49,371 bases of DNA from Sphingobacteriia bacterium. Its GTDB lineage: Bacteria > Bacteroidota > Bacteroidia > NS11-12g > UBA9320. Numbering within the stretch: position 1 is the first letter of the stretch; each line of letters starts with the position of its first letter. The notes below the pieces were generated by a model. It was not told where the DNA came from. It saw only the letters and a list, made by a program, of their open reading frames with translations, and made no database searches. The stretch lies in the NCBI GenBank assembly GCA_008080835.1, contig VMDK01000116.1:1-49371 (forward strand). Direction: 5' to 3'. A program made the translations under genes and the position numbers. Below, one piece after another: positions 34,429 to 45,034 of this stretch.

Positions 34429-35763
34429 TTACAATCCCTCCCCGGCTCCTTCCGGCACATCGCTGTTCTTCATTAAGAACAAGAGTCCCATCCCAACCAC
34501 AAAGATGAACATAAGCATCAGCACGGAGGTTCTCATGCCTTCAGTGACTCCATTCAACCACCCAAATAGAAATGGACCGATCACGAGTCCCATTTTTTCG
34601 AGTACGTCATAGAAGCTGAAATAGGAAGCGTGATCTTTCGTATCGGGTAGCATTTTGGCATATGTGGATCGAGACATCGATTGGATCCCACCCATGACGA
34701 AGCCGACAATCGCAGCCAGTATATAGAATTCTGTTGGTGTATGAATGAAATACGCGATCACGCAAACAAGGATCCAGATGAATACCCCGATCTTGAGAAC
34801 GGAGATGTTACCTATGCGTTTGGACAATCTTGACATCACAGTCGCTCCTACAATGGCGATCAGTTGAATGATTATAATACTGATGATCAACCCTGAGCTG
34901 TCCTTTTCTCCGTCAGGACCCAATGGCCAGTCGATCTCTGTACTGGCAAAGAGCACAGCAAGTAGCATGATGGTTTGAACGCCCATATTGAACGTAAAGA
35001 ATGCTGCCAGAAACTTCTTCAGTCGCGGAATAGTCTGTAACTCCAACCATACCTTTTTCAACTCCTGAAAACCTTTGTACAGGTATCTTCGATCGACCTT
35101 TTCGGTATTTCTGGCTTCTCGTTCTGGCAGTCGGCTATAGGTGATCTGAGCGAATCCTGCCCACCACAGACCAACCAGGAGGAATCCATTTCTAATATCC
35201 CAGTTGTAGATCTTGTTCATCGCAAGAATGAATACCAGCAGAAGAACACTTCCTATATAACCCAACGAAAATCCCTTTGCACTCACACGATCATGCTGAT
35301 CGGGTGTAGCGATCTCCGGTAAGTACGCATTGTAGAACACAAGACTGCCCCAAAACCCAATACTCGCTAAGAACGGAGATAACATGCTGAGTTCGAGCTG
35401 ATCCTTGTCGAAAAAGTACAGACTGATACACGCGAATGCTCCCATGTAGCAGAAGAATTTCATAAAACTCTTCTTGTTGCCCTTGTAATCCGCAATTCCT
35501 GAAAGGATCGGAACCGTTAACACGATGATCAGGAACGAGAGAGAGAATATATAGCTGTAGAGCTCGGTATTGACGAATTCACGGCCAAAGAATCGAACAA
35601 GGCTTACCTCTCTGTCATCTCCATTAATGCGGGTATAATGAACAGCCACATTTTGGAAGAAAATTGGGAATATGGTAGAAGTAATGACAAGATTATAGAC
35701 CGAATTGGCCCAATCGTAAAATGCCCATCCATTGATGACCTTTGGATCGTTCTTGCGACTCAT
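34429..35763 (-). CDS. MFS transporter, UMF1/Atg22-like
   Basis: KVINGWAFYDWANSVYNLVITSTIFPIFF; VGFVMGGIQSMSRSTYAKMLPDTKDHASYFSFYDVLEKMG. Confidence 0.9.
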   Translation of the reverse strand: MSRKNDPKVINGWAFYDWANSVYNLVITSTIFPIFFQNVAVHYTRINGDDREVSLVRFFGREFVNTELYSYIFSLSFLIIVLTVPILSGIADYKGNKKSFMKFFCYMGAFACISLYFFDKDQLELSMLSPFLASIGFWGSLVFYNAYLPEIATPDQHDRVSAKGFSLGYIGSVLLLVFILAMNKIYNWDIRNGFLLVGLWWAGFAQITYSRLPEREARNTEKVDRRYLYKGFQELKKVWLELQTIPRLKKFLAAFFTFNMGVQTIMLLAVLFASTEIDWPLGPDGEKDSSGLIISIIIIQLIAIVGATVMSRLSKRIGNISVLKIGVFIWILVCVIAYFIHTPTEFYILAAIVGFVMGGIQSMSRSTYAKMLPDTKDHASYFSFYDVLEKMGLVIGPFLFGWLNGVTEGMRTSVLMLMFIFVVGMGLLFLMKNSDVPEGAGEGL

Positions 35764-35803
35764 TCAGGCAAGAACGCTAAATTTCAGGAGTTTGACAACA
35801 TGA

Positions 35804-37033
35804 TCAGGCTGCCTTCAAATGAAACTTCTTCAACTTCATTTCGGCATCCTTGAGCCCAACTTCGATGCGCTTGGAATTCTCATCGGACGGCGACTCATAC
35901 ATGTAGTCCACGAAGATGGCTTCACAGATCGACCTCAGTCCACGTGCACCAAGTTTGAATTCGACCGCTTTGTCCACGATGTATTCGATGATCTCGTCGC
36001 CAACTAGAAGCTCCTTGTCTTCCAATTCGAACAAGCGCTTATATTGTCGGATCAAGGCATTCTTTGGTTCTATGAGGATCGCTTTCAAAGCATCGCGATC
36101 TAGTGTATCGAGGTACGTGAGTACCGGCAGACGCCCAATGATCTCAGGGATCAATCCGTAATGTTTCAGGTCAAGAGGAGTAACGTGACTCAGTATTGAA
36201 CTATCATCCACTACGTCCTGCAGTTTCTCAGCTTTGAATCCAAGTGAAGATTTTTGGATCCTTCGTTCGATGACTTTGTCGACTCCTTCAAATGCTCCTC
36301 CGCAGATGAAAAGGATATTGGAAGTGTCAACCTGAATGTACTTCTGGTCGGGGTGCTTCCTTCCTCCTTGCGGTGGGATATTGGCCGTTGTACCTTCCAG
36401 CAGCTTCAGCAATGCCTGTTGCACACCTTCACCACTCACATCTCTTGTGATACTCGGATTGTCGCTCTTCCTGGAGATCTTGTCAATCTCGTCGATGTAG
36501 ATGATCCCGCGCTCTGCTTCTTCTACATTGTAATCAGCACTTTGCAAGAGTCTGGAAATGATGCTCTCGACATCCTCCCCGACATAACCGGCTTCCGTAA
36601 GCACCGTGGCATCAGCAATGCAGAAAGGAACTTGAAGTACGCGTGCCAGGGTCTTGGCCAATAAGGTTTTCCCTGTTCCGGTCTCCCCGACCATCATGAT
36701 GTTCGATTTCTCGAGCTCCACGAAGCCTTGATCCATATCGCGACCCGGATTCATCAATCGCTTGTAGTGATTGTACACCGCGACTGAAAGTACCTTCTTG
36801 GCCTCTTCCTGACCGATCACGTACTCCTCGAGATGTTCTTTGATCTCTTTCGGTTTGAGCAGATTTGGCTCGAAACTACCTTTGCCCTTCTTGCGCTTCA
36901 GTTCTTCCTGAACGATGGTATGCCCCTGTTCAATGCAAGCATCGCAGATATTCGCATCGATACCGGAAACGAGAAGATCTACTTCATGATTCTTCCTTCC
37001 ACAAAAGGAACAATATGACTCTTTCTCTTCCAA
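35804..37033 (-). CDS. clpX: ATP-dependent Clp protease ATP-binding subunit ClpX
   Basis: Zinc finger [11 protein letters not shown]...[41 protein letters not shown] start 1 nt after the clpP stop. Confidence 0.97.
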   Translation of the reverse strand: MEEKESYCSFCGRKNHEVDLLVSGIDANICDACIEQGHTIVQEELKRKKGKGSFEPNLLKPKEIKEHLEEYVIGQEEAKKVLSVAVYNHYKRLMNPGRDMDQGFVELEKSNIMMVGETGTGKTLLAKTLARVLQVPFCIADATVLTEAGYVGEDVESIISRLLQSADYNVEEAERGIIYIDEIDKISRKSDNPSITRDVSGEGVQQALLKLLEGTTANIPPQGGRKHPDQKYIQVDTSNILFICGGAFEGVDKVIERRIQKSSLGFKAEKLQDVVDDSSILSHVTPLDLKHYGLIPEIIGRLPVLTYLDTLDRDALKAILIEPKNALIRQYKRLFELEDKELLVGDEIIEYIVDKAVEFKLGARGLRSICEAIFVDYMYESPSDENSKRIEVGLKDAEMKLKKFHLKAA

Positions 37034-37034
37034 A

Positions 37035-37724
37035 TCAGGATTTTCGGGTGGTTTTGGTCAAGATATCATCGACCATACCGTAGGCTTTTGCTTCAGCTGC
37101 AGTCATCCAATAATCGCGGTCCGAATCCTTTTCAACCTTTTTCATGGTTTGTCCGGAATGATTGGAGATGATCTGGTACAATTCAGTCTTAACCTTTTTG
37201 ATCTCGTTCACTTGGATCTCCATATCACTGGCTTGCCCTTGAGCTCCACCGAGAGGCTGATGGATCATAACGCGTGAGTGAGGCAATGCGGAACGTTTTC
37301 CTTCTACACCTGCACACAACAGAACCGCAGCCATAGAAGCTGCAATTCCCGTACAGATCGTTGCCACGTCTGAGGAGATGAATTGCATCGTGTCGTAGAT
37401 CCCAAGACCTGCGTACACGGATCCTCCCGGACTATTGATGTAGATCTGAATGTCGCGGTTAGGATCTGTTGAATCCAGGAACAGCAGCTGTCCCATTATG
37501 ATATTCGCAACTTGATCATTGATAGGTACACCCAGAAAGATGATGCGATCCATCATCAATCTTGAGAATATATCCATAGAGGCCACATTCAACTGGCGCT
37601 CTTCGATGATGTTCGGTGTCAATCCTACTGGACCTATGCTGCTTTGAATATGGTGATCCACGGCCATGCTGTTGAGGCCGAGGTGTTTGGTAGCGTATAG
37701 CTTAAATTCTTTTCCGTAATCCAT
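37035..37724 (-). CDS. clpP: ATP-dependent Clp protease proteolytic subunit
   Basis: [37 protein letters not shown] (Ser); [28 protein letters not shown] (His). First ATG at 37724. Confidence 0.97.
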   Translation of the reverse strand: MDYGKEFKLYATKHLGLNSMAVDHHIQSSIGPVGLTPNIIEERQLNVASMDIFSRLMMDRIIFLGVPINDQVANIIMGQLLFLDSTDPNRDIQIYINSPGGSVYAGLGIYDTMQFISSDVATICTGIAASMAAVLLCAGVEGKRSALPHSRVMIHQPLGGAQGQASDMEIQVNEIKKVKTELYQIISNHSGQTMKKVEKDSDRDYWMTAAEAKAYGMVDDILTKTTRKS

Positions 37725-37756
37725 AGTTTGGTTTATCAACCAAAATTAACAAATAA

Positions 37757-39139
37757 TCAATGATTATGTTGTTCGTTGTGCTTCTGCAGGATGTCGTAGA
37801 ATTTGTCGGCTGTTACTTCCTTCTCTTCAATCTTGATCATGTCTTTGATGATCTCCGTAACACGGTTAGTTACGGCGATATCACGCACCTGTCGCATATA
37901 GTTCTCGTCACCGCGGTTGCGCTGCTCAAACTCGCGAACTGTATCAAAATCAGGATTTTGCATACCGTACTGGCGCAACATATTTGCGGTGTAGCCCAAC
38001 GAGGTCTGGTTGATCTCGTCTGAGGTAAGCTCCACATTGTTGTCTTCGAGGAGTTTCTCTTTCACCAATTGTGTACGCAAGCCGTTTGCCTCTTTGGCGT
38101 ATTGCTCATCCGTACTTTCTTCGGTATAGGTGTCAGGGTATGACTGCTGCAACCAACGCTTCAGGAATTCGTCCGGAAGTTCGAAGTCGTGCTTGTCCTG
38201 GATCAGGTGCTGGACTTCGTGGTTCACGTGATGCTCCGTCTCAGATCGGTAATAGTTCTCGAGATTTTCCTGGATCTTCTCCCTGAACATCTCTTCGCTT
38301 TCGATCTGTCCTTCCCCAAATACTTTATCGAAAAGGCTTTGATCGATCGGTGATGGATTGAATCGCTTCACTTCCGTGATATGGAATCGGAACTTCTTAT
38401 TCAGGTCCTTGATCCCTTCAGCAGGTAATCCGAGCGTTGAGGTCATGACATTCTCGTTGTCATTGAACATTTTGAATACATCAACGTCCACGTCGTCGCC
38501 GATCTTCTTACCCATCAATGCTGTACGCGTCTTCTTGTCCTTGATCATCTCCAACAGCACAGTTGTGGTCTTTCCTTCCACTCCACCTTCCAGAGGGTTC
38601 CCTTTGTCGTCGAGCTCGGTCAAGGTACCGCTCAGGCTGTCGTTGTCTTCCTCAGTCTTCTCAATGACTTCCAGAGAGCCGTAACGCTTGCTCAAGTTTT
38701 CGATCTCCTTGTCAACTTCTTTCTCATCAACCTTGATGACGTATCGAGTAAGCTTATTCTTCTTACTGAATTTGATCTCAAATTCCGGAGTCAGTCCCAG
38801 ATCGAAATGCAAGACGAAGTTCTCACCGTTCTCAAAGTCCAATTCGCTGTCCTTTGATTCAGAATTCAAAGGCTGACCAAGAATATCGATCTTGTTTTCT
38901 TTCAAATAGTCGTAGAGCGCACTTGAAGCAAGTTTATTGATCTCATCTGCGAGGATCGACGTTCCCGCCATCTTTCTGATCATACCCATTGGAGCCATAC
39001 CAGGACGAAAACCCGGGATGTTCGCACGCTTTCTGTAACTCTTCAAGTTCTCCTCAACTCTTGGCTTGTAGTCTTCTGGTTGAAGTTCTACCGTCAATAC
39101 GGCATTGAGGTCATCCTTTTTGTCTAAACTTACGTTCAC
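37757..39139 (-). CDS. tig: Trigger factor
   Basis: (V)NVSLDKKDDLNAVLTVELQPEDYKPRVEENLKSYRKRANIPGFRPGMAPMGMIRKMAG; GTG start at 39139; the track's longer ORF runs through tRNA-Leu. Confidence 0.93.
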   Translation of the reverse strand: MNVSLDKKDDLNAVLTVELQPEDYKPRVEENLKSYRKRANIPGFRPGMAPMGMIRKMAGTSILADEINKLASSALYDYLKENKIDILGQPLNSESKDSELDFENGENFVLHFDLGLTPEFEIKFSKKNKLTRYVIKVDEKEVDKEIENLSKRYGSLEVIEKTEEDNDSLSGTLTELDDKGNPLEGGVEGKTTTVLLEMIKDKKTRTALMGKKIGDDVDVDVFKMFNDNENVMTSTLGLPAEGIKDLNKKFRFHITEVKRFNPSPIDQSLFDKVFGEGQIESEEMFREKIQENLENYYRSETEHHVNHEVQHLIQDKHDFELPDEFLKRWLQQSYPDTYTEESTDEQYAKEANGLRTQLVKEKLLEDNNVELTSDEINQTSLGYTANMLRQYGMQNPDFDTVREFEQRNRGDENYMRQVRDIAVTNRVTEIIKDMIKIEEKEVTADKFYDILQKHNEQHNH

Positions 39140-39175
39140 GGAAAAATAATTTGGATTTGATTCTAAGAAATGTTG

Positions 39176-39257
39176 TGCGGGTGAAAGGACTCGAACCTTC
39201 ACGCCTTGCGGCACTAGATCCTAAATCTAGCGTGTCTACCAATTCCACCACACCCGC
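39176..39257 (-). tRNA. tRNA-Leu (anticodon TAG)
   Basis: Reverse complement GCGGGTGTGGTGGAATTGGTAGACACGCTAGATTTAGGATCTAGTGCCGCAAGGCGTGAAGGTTCGAGTCCTTTCACCCGCA. Confidence 0.95.
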
Positions 39258-39313
39258 TAAAGGGCTGCAAAGGTACATCAATTCGAAATAAAAAAACGCC
39301 AAAGATGGCTCAA

Positions 39314-39345
39314 TAAAAAAAGCCCGATCCAAAAGGACCGGGCTT
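39314..39345 (-). terminator. Rho-independent terminator downstream of 39365-41317 CDS
   Basis: aaaaaaagcccgatcc-aaaa-ggaccgggctt; minus-strand T-tract follows the stem. Confidence 0.75.
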
Positions 39346-39364
39346 CTTCAAAATATTGTTCGAA

Positions 39365-41317
39365 TCAGTCGATGACTTTCATCTTGCGAGTCACTTTGTG
39401 ATCGCCTGAAGTCAGCGTGTAGAAGTAGATACCAGGGTTCAGCTGAGAACCATCGATCACGATCTGATGGTTACCTGCTGTTTTGTATCCAAGTTCCTTG
39501 TTCATCACTTCTTTTCCCAGAATATCAGTCACCGTAAGATCCAGATCGCTTCCGCTTCTCATGTAGATCGTTACAGTGGTCATTCCTGCGAATGGGTTCG
39601 GGTAGTTCTGGCTAACAACGAAAACTTTGGCATCCAGATCTCTTGAAGGAGCACTCAGGTTGTTTGCGCCGAGAATTCCTGCCATGATATCTGATGTAGG
39701 GATCGCTGCGTAGTAGATTCCAACTTCATCATTAGGATGCAGTCCTGTATTACCATTGTTCTGCAAGTGAGTTCCTGGATAATCATCCGCCTGGAAGATG
39801 AAGTGGATATAATCGTCAGCCATTCTCGCCTGGCTTCCGAATACACATTCCTTAGTTCTCCACTGAGTAGCATTCTGTGCGTCTGACCAAGTATCTCCGT
39901 TATCATCAGAATATACCACATTTACGTTACGTAGATTCGCTCCGAAGTCGTGAAAGATCAACTCAAGAGGAGCATCATAAGTCACGAACAAGTTGTTGTT
40001 CGCATCGACAGAGATACTCGGGTGAGTTGAAATACTTGTACGTCCGTAACGCGCAGCGTAAGATAGTCCGCTTGGAGGCTGACCATCAGTACCAAGAGAT
40101 GCTGTTGTTTCACTAGCTATAGTCCAGTTATCACCAGTCTCAGGATCGGTTGCCAGGTCCATATCGATAGGAGTACCACAGATCTTCCACTGAGGGCTGT
40201 TCTCGCTCCAGTGGTACATGCTGAAAAATTGTGGGATGAAGATTGACTCATCAGTAGTGTCATCGTCATAGATCCTGAGCAATCCGGTAACGATATGGCA
40301 GTCGCCGTTGTTATCGATCACCACATCTACAGAACCATCGTTGGTCACGTAGTTTGAATCTTGAGAAAGAAGAGCTTTACCCCATTTGTACTTAGGAACA
40401 GGAGTTGGAAGAGCATCCGTTTTGGTCCAGTTTTGACCATTGTCAGTTGACTTCCAAAGAGCAAGGTCCTTTGCAATACCACCGATCACTACGGCAACAG
40501 TGCTTCCTTTTACGTCAATAGCGTAGGTGTCACCTCCACCGTTGTCATACTCCGTGCTGTCGTAACCAGGCATGAGCATATGCTCAACAGCCCAAGTCGC
40601 TCCTCCGTCGTCTGACCGTGAGTACGTAGTTGGGTTAGAGATACCTCCGATTAAAGTCTCAGGTACTGCACCACCATCTGACCAGAAGTTACAGATCAAA
40701 TGGATCGTGTCACCATTCACAGCCATTCTGTTCCAGATAGGTACACCATTGTTGTATTGCAGACGAGCTGCACTGCTTGTCCAGGTGGTAGAGCTCTTGC
40801 TCGGCTTTGTAGCCTGGATGAACCCACCGTCTGAACTGATGTGAGCAAAAGTGGTGATCGAACCATCGCTCAGCTCAGCGATGCTCGGCCATCCTGTTCT
40901 GCTTGTCTCAGTACGAGCAGTAGGTCCGGCTCCCCAAGAGGAACCATCGAAGTAGTTGAAACCAGTTCCACGTTGTGGCCATCCGGAAGATGCATCTGGA
41001 CTGTACGTCCACACCGTGCTGACCGTACCGTCGTCGTGCAATAGCAAGCGTCGTCCTACAGCGGCGTTGGACTGAAGGTCGTAATAAGACGTTCCGATGT
41101 TCACGAATGAGTACACGTCCTGTCTGGATTTTTCCAGAGTACCCTCTGTGTAGGGAACGTGTGGCATTCCTTGAATGTGTTCGCCGGCTGAAATGTCAAC
41201 CGCCTTGATCATGTCCTTGGTTACTTCATCATTATCGGTCTTTCGCAAATCGCTCACAGACTGAGCGCTCACAACTCCCGACACCAATACAGCACCGATT
41301 AGTAACACTTTTTTCAT
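39365..41317 (-). CDS. T9SS type A cargo protein with sialidase/BNR-like repeats
   Basis: YSRSDDGGATWAVEHM, WKSTDNGQNWTKTDAL, YSDDNGDTWSDAQNATQW; C-term VSQNYPNPFAGMTTVTIYM...NPGIYFYTLTSGDHKVTRKMKVID. Confidence 0.88.
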   Translation of the reverse strand: MKKVLLIGAVLVSGVVSAQSVSDLRKTDNDEVTKDMIKAVDISAGEHIQGMPHVPYTEGTLEKSRQDVYSFVNIGTSYYDLQSNAAVGRRLLLHDDGTVSTVWTYSPDASSGWPQRGTGFNYFDGSSWGAGPTARTETSRTGWPSIAELSDGSITTFAHISSDGGFIQATKPSKSSTTWTSSAARLQYNNGVPIWNRMAVNGDTIHLICNFWSDGGAVPETLIGGISNPTTYSRSDDGGATWAVEHMLMPGYDSTEYDNGGGDTYAIDVKGSTVAVVIGGIAKDLALWKSTDNGQNWTKTDALPTPVPKYKWGKALLSQDSNYVTNDGSVDVVIDNNGDCHIVTGLLRIYDDDTTDESIFIPQFFSMYHWSENSPQWKICGTPIDMDLATDPETGDNWTIASETTASLGTDGQPPSGLSYAARYGRTSISTHPSISVDANNNLFVTYDAPLELIFHDFGANLRNVNVVYSDDNGDTWSDAQNATQWRTKECVFGSQARMADDYIHFIFQADDYPGTHLQNNGNTGLHPNDEVGIYYAAIPTSDIMAGILGANNLSAPSRDLDAKVFVVSQNYPNPFAGMTTVTIYMRSGSDLDLTVTDILGKEVMNKELGYKTAGNHQIVIDGSQLNPGIYFYTLTSGDHKVTRKMKVID

Positions 41318-41373
41318 ATTCCTTGATTCAATCTTAAAAGTTATACAATTGTTAATCCTACAAGTATAGGAGA

Positions 41374-42387
41374 TTAGCTAGTTATCCTTACAATCATTTC
41401 TCTCAAAAGTTCATAAGAGGAGGCTTGTTTCTCGCCCATTCCTTTGACTCTCAGGTCCATTTCGTGAAACACAACGATGTTTCTTTGTAATTCTTTGACG
41501 TGGTAGTGACGAGCAGCGCTCGCGTATTTCTTGGCCATGAACGGACTGGCACCCAGTGCTTTGGGTAGGTCTCCTTGCATGTGTCCGCCTACTTCGTGTA
41601 CGATCAATAGTCTTTTGAAATAGTTGAAGACCATAGGGATGATCATCTGCAAAGGGAAGTTCTTTTTGTCCTTGCCGATCACCGAAGCGATATCCAATGC
41701 GCGGTTCAAATTTCGATTGCCAAGAGCTTCTGTGAATTCGAAGATGTTGTAATCCCGGTCAATTCCGGCAGAAGCCTCGAGATCGGATACCGTGATCACC
41801 TTCTTGTCACCGTGACTGGAAAGGATCTTATCGATCTCGCCATTGATCCGATGCAGGTCTGTACCGGCAGTATTGAGAAGGATAGCCATAGCCTGATGCT
41901 CCATTTTCAAACCCAATGTACTGAGATGCGCATCCAACCAAGGTTGCATTTCGTAGTCGCGCAATTTGTTGCTTGAGAAATGCACGAATGGCTTAATCGC
42001 TTTGCCCAGCTTAGTTCCACGGTTGAGTTTCTTTCCTTTGAGCAGAAGCACTAAGACAGTGCTCTCAGTTGGGTTTTCGGCATATTCCAGAAGCTTGTCC
42101 AGCTCCTTCTCGTGTATGTATTGTGCCTCGCGGACCACGATCAGCTGATGATCGGCCATCATAGGAAATCGACGACAGGCGGTGATCAGATCCCTGATCT
42201 TGACATCTTTACCGTACAGGATCTGAAGATTGAAGGAGCGCATTTCCTCCGGCACTACTTCCGCTTCCAATCTGTCGGCGATCACATCAATGAAAAACGG
42301 CTCATCACCATCAAGTGCATAGATGGGTGAGAACTTTCTGGATGATATGCTCTTCAGTATCCCTTCGTACTCCTTGACTTGTTTCAT
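41374..42387 (-). CDS. holA: DNA polymerase III subunit delta
   Basis: YALDGDEPFFIDVIADRLE; RRFPMMADHQLIVVREAQ; DLHRINGEIDKILSS. Confidence 0.9.
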   Translation of the reverse strand: MKQVKEYEGILKSISSRKFSPIYALDGDEPFFIDVIADRLEAEVVPEEMRSFNLQILYGKDVKIRDLITACRRFPMMADHQLIVVREAQYIHEKELDKLLEYAENPTESTVLVLLLKGKKLNRGTKLGKAIKPFVHFSSNKLRDYEMQPWLDAHLSTLGLKMEHQAMAILLNTAGTDLHRINGEIDKILSSHGDKKVITVSDLEASAGIDRDYNIFEFTEALGNRNLNRALDIASVIGKDKKNFPLQMIIPMVFNYFKRLLIVHEVGGHMQGDLPKALGASPFMAKKYASAARHYHVKELQRNIVVFHEMDLRVKGMGEKQASSYELLREMIVRITS

Positions 42388-42465
42388 GAACCTCGAATTG
42401 CGCTAAGTTTGCGTCGACAGAATTTTGCGCTAAACTAGTCAAAGCGCATCAATCTGCAATCGGAA

Positions 42466-42921
42466 ATGTCGAATTCAAACCCACCTCCCTGGAATCCAAA
42501 ATTACGCTCCTCAGAAGGCAAGGATCTCATCTTCGATCCGGTGCGCGAGAAGTATGTGGTCAGAACTCCCGAGGAGGATGTCAGACAGTGGTTCATTCAT
42601 TACCTGCATACTCGGCTTGGATATCCCCTGAAATGCATGGGTGTGGAAAGACAGATCACCTATAATCGAATGAACAAGCGGTTCGACATACTGATCTTCG
42701 GTAATACCGGGCAGCCGGTCTGTTTGATCGAATGTAAGCGACCGAATGTTCCCCTCGACCAGTCCACCATCGATCAGGTGAGTACGTACAACTTTGGGTT
42801 GAAGGTTCCTTATCTGTGTCTGGTAAATGGAGTGGAAATGGTGGTCTGTGAGCTGGATCTGGAGAAAAATGGCTATCGATTTCTGGAAGAAATGCCACCT
42901 TATCAGTCCATCAACAATTGA
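42466..42921 (+). CDS. Type I restriction enzyme R N-terminal (HsdR_N)-like PD-(D/E)XK protein
   Basis: VRQWFIHYLHTRLGYPLKCMGVERQITYNRMNKRFDILIFGNTGQPVCLIECKRPNVPLDQSTIDQVSTYN; no HsdM/S genes nearby. Confidence 0.85.
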   Translation: MSNSNPPPWNPKLRSSEGKDLIFDPVREKYVVRTPEEDVRQWFIHYLHTRLGYPLKCMGVERQITYNRMNKRFDILIFGNTGQPVCLIECKRPNVPLDQSTIDQVSTYNFGLKVPYLCLVNGVEMVVCELDLEKNGYRFLEEMPPYQSINN

Positions 42922-42959
42922 CTTAATCAATTGGCTTATTTTTGCGCCAAATTCTGGGT

Positions 42960-44279
42960 ATGGAGATATTTGTGATCGTCGTATTTGTGCTAGGCTACGC
43001 GGCAATTGCCATGGAACATTCGATCAAGATCGATAAGGCCGCCAGCGCACTCATTACAGGGGTTCTTTGCTGGACTTTATACGTGATGTCGGGAGCCGAG
43101 CATCATGTAGTGGAAGAAGGTCTCCTTCACCATATTGGTGAGATCTCGAATATCCTCTTTTTCCTCATGGGTGCCATGACCATCGTAGAACTCGTGGATG
43201 CACATGAAGGATTCTCGGTGATCACTGATCGCATCAAGACGAAGAAGATCGTTCCCTTGTTGTGGATCCTTTGTACACTTACCTTCTTCTTCTCAGCAAT
43301 GCTGGACAACCTCACGACCTCTATCGTGATGATTTCACTTCTAAGGAAGCTGATAAAAGAGAAAGAATTGCGGTGGCTGTTTGCCGGTATGGTGGTCATA
43401 TCCGCAAATGCCGGTGGAGCCTGGTCGCCAATTGGTGACGTGACCACGACCATGCTATGGATCAAAGGGCAATTGCCATATGTCCCGGATATGATCGTAA
43501 AATTGATCATTCCGAGTTTAGTGGCCATGATCGTTCCTTTGATCATCCTTTCGATCACTATGAAAGGAGGTGAAGCTGAAAGACCACAGATCTCCGAAGG
43601 TGCTGAACATTATTTGAATCCTACAACTCCAGGCGAACGCAAAGCAATCTTCATCATTGGTGTACTCGGACTATTATTCGTCCCTGTTTTCAAGACATTG
43701 ACCCACCTTCAACCATTCATGGGTATGATGCTGAGTTTGGGCGTGATCTGGACGGTTACGGAGATACTTCACCGATCCAAGAACAAGGAGCACAAGCACG
43801 ATCTTTCGGTCATTGGAGTACTTCAAAAGATCGATACGGCAAGTGTATTCTTTTTCCTGGGGATCCTTCTGGCAGTTTCGGGATTACAAGAATTCGGATT
43901 GCTGAAAGAAGTTTCCGGCTGGCTCGACAAAACGGTCGGGAACATCTTTGCGATAAATGTAGCTATTGGATTCCTATCATCGATCGTCGATAACGTACCG
44001 TTGGTTGCAGCCGCACAGGGCATGTATGAAACGGCCACGGAGCAGATGGTAGCGGGCAATGCTGAATTAGCTAACTTTCTACCCAATGGAACCTTCTGGC
44101 TATTCCTGGCATATTGTGCCGGTGTAGGTGGAAGTGCCCTGATCATTGGATCCGCTGCAGGTGTTGCGGTTATGGGATTGGAAAGGATCGATTTCTTCTG
44201 GTATATGAAGAAGATCAGCTTGCTAGCTATTGCCGGGTATCTTGCAGGAGCTGGAGTGTTTTATTTAATGTACGCGTAG
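42960..44279 (+). CDS. nhaD: Sodium:proton antiporter, NhaD family
   Basis: MLDNLTTSIVMISLLRKLI; VVISANAGGAWSPIGDVTTTMLWIKGQLP; SSIVDNVPLVAAAQGMY. ATG at 42960. Confidence 0.92.
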   Translation: MEIFVIVVFVLGYAAIAMEHSIKIDKAASALITGVLCWTLYVMSGAEHHVVEEGLLHHIGEISNILFFLMGAMTIVELVDAHEGFSVITDRIKTKKIVPLLWILCTLTFFFSAMLDNLTTSIVMISLLRKLIKEKELRWLFAGMVVISANAGGAWSPIGDVTTTMLWIKGQLPYVPDMIVKLIIPSLVAMIVPLIILSITMKGGEAERPQISEGAEHYLNPTTPGERKAIFIIGVLGLLFVPVFKTLTHLQPFMGMMLSLGVIWTVTEILHRSKNKEHKHDLSVIGVLQKIDTASVFFFLGILLAVSGLQEFGLLKEVSGWLDKTVGNIFAINVAIGFLSSIVDNVPLVAAAQGMYETATEQMVAGNAELANFLPNGTFWLFLAYCAGVGGSALIIGSAAGVAVMGLERIDFFWYMKKISLLAIAGYLAGAGVFYLMYA

Positions 44280-44282
44280 CAC

Positions 44283-45032
44283 ATGATCAACGGAAATAAA
44301 CTCGTCATCGTTCTGCCGGCATACAATGCCGCCAAGACACTCAAGATCACTTATGATGAGATCCCTTTTGATATAGTTGACGAAGTAGTCTTGGTGGACG
44401 ATGCAAGTAAAGACAATACCGTTGAGCATGCCCGGGAGATTGGAATTGAGCATATCGTTGAGCATAAGGCCAATCGAGGATACGGAGGAAATCAGAAATC
44501 GTGCTACAACAAAGCGTTAGAGCTCGGTGCTGATATCATTATCATGCTTCACCCGGATTATCAATATACCCCGAAGCTCATTCGTGCCATGGCCAGTGTG
44601 ATCGCTCATGACGTGTATCCTGCCATCTATGGATCTCGAATTCTGGGTAAAGGTGCTTTGAGAGGTGGAATGCCGATCTATAAATACATCGCGAATCGCT
44701 TTCTTACTCTTTCACAGAACATTCTGATCGGTCAAAAGCTTTCAGAATACCACACGGGTTATCGGGCATTTCATGCCAAGATCTTTGACACGATCGATAT
44801 AGAAGCGAACTCGGATGACTTCGTATTCGATAATGAAATGACCGCGCAGATCTTCTTTGCCGGTTTCGAGATCGGCGAGGTGACTTGCCCGACCAGATAC
44901 TTTGAGGATGCATCATCCATCAACTTTCGACGAAGCGTCAAGTACGGTCTTGGGGTGCTTCGAGTATCCTTTCAATACCGTCTGCAGAAAATGGGTCTTG
45001 GACGTTTCGGATTCCTGAAACTTAAAGAATAG
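44283..45032 (+). CDS. Glycosyltransferase family 2
   Basis: LVIVLPAYNAAKTLKITYDEIP, VLVDDASKDNTVEHAREIGIEHIVEHKANRGYGGNQKSCYNKALELGADIIIMLHPDYQYTP. Confidence 0.92.
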   Translation: MINGNKLVIVLPAYNAAKTLKITYDEIPFDIVDEVVLVDDASKDNTVEHAREIGIEHIVEHKANRGYGGNQKSCYNKALELGADIIIMLHPDYQYTPKLIRAMASVIAHDVYPAIYGSRILGKGALRGGMPIYKYIANRFLTLSQNILIGQKLSEYHTGYRAFHAKIFDTIDIEANSDDFVFDNEMTAQIFFAGFEIGEVTCPTRYFEDASSINFRRSVKYGLGVLRVSFQYRLQKMGLGRFGFLKLKE

Positions 45033-45034
45033 GC

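Noticed and set aside
34048-34508. ORFs 34048-34251 and 34233-34508 within the REP-like units
   Set aside because: They translate palindromes and repeat spacers; similar N-termini (MNRVNTVM) result from the duplicated repeat, not from a gene family.
39140-39332. N-terminal extension of trigger factor (MPQGVKVRVLSPAQHFLES...) and ORF 39111-39332
   Set aside because: These residues are translation of tRNA-Leu; not protein coding.
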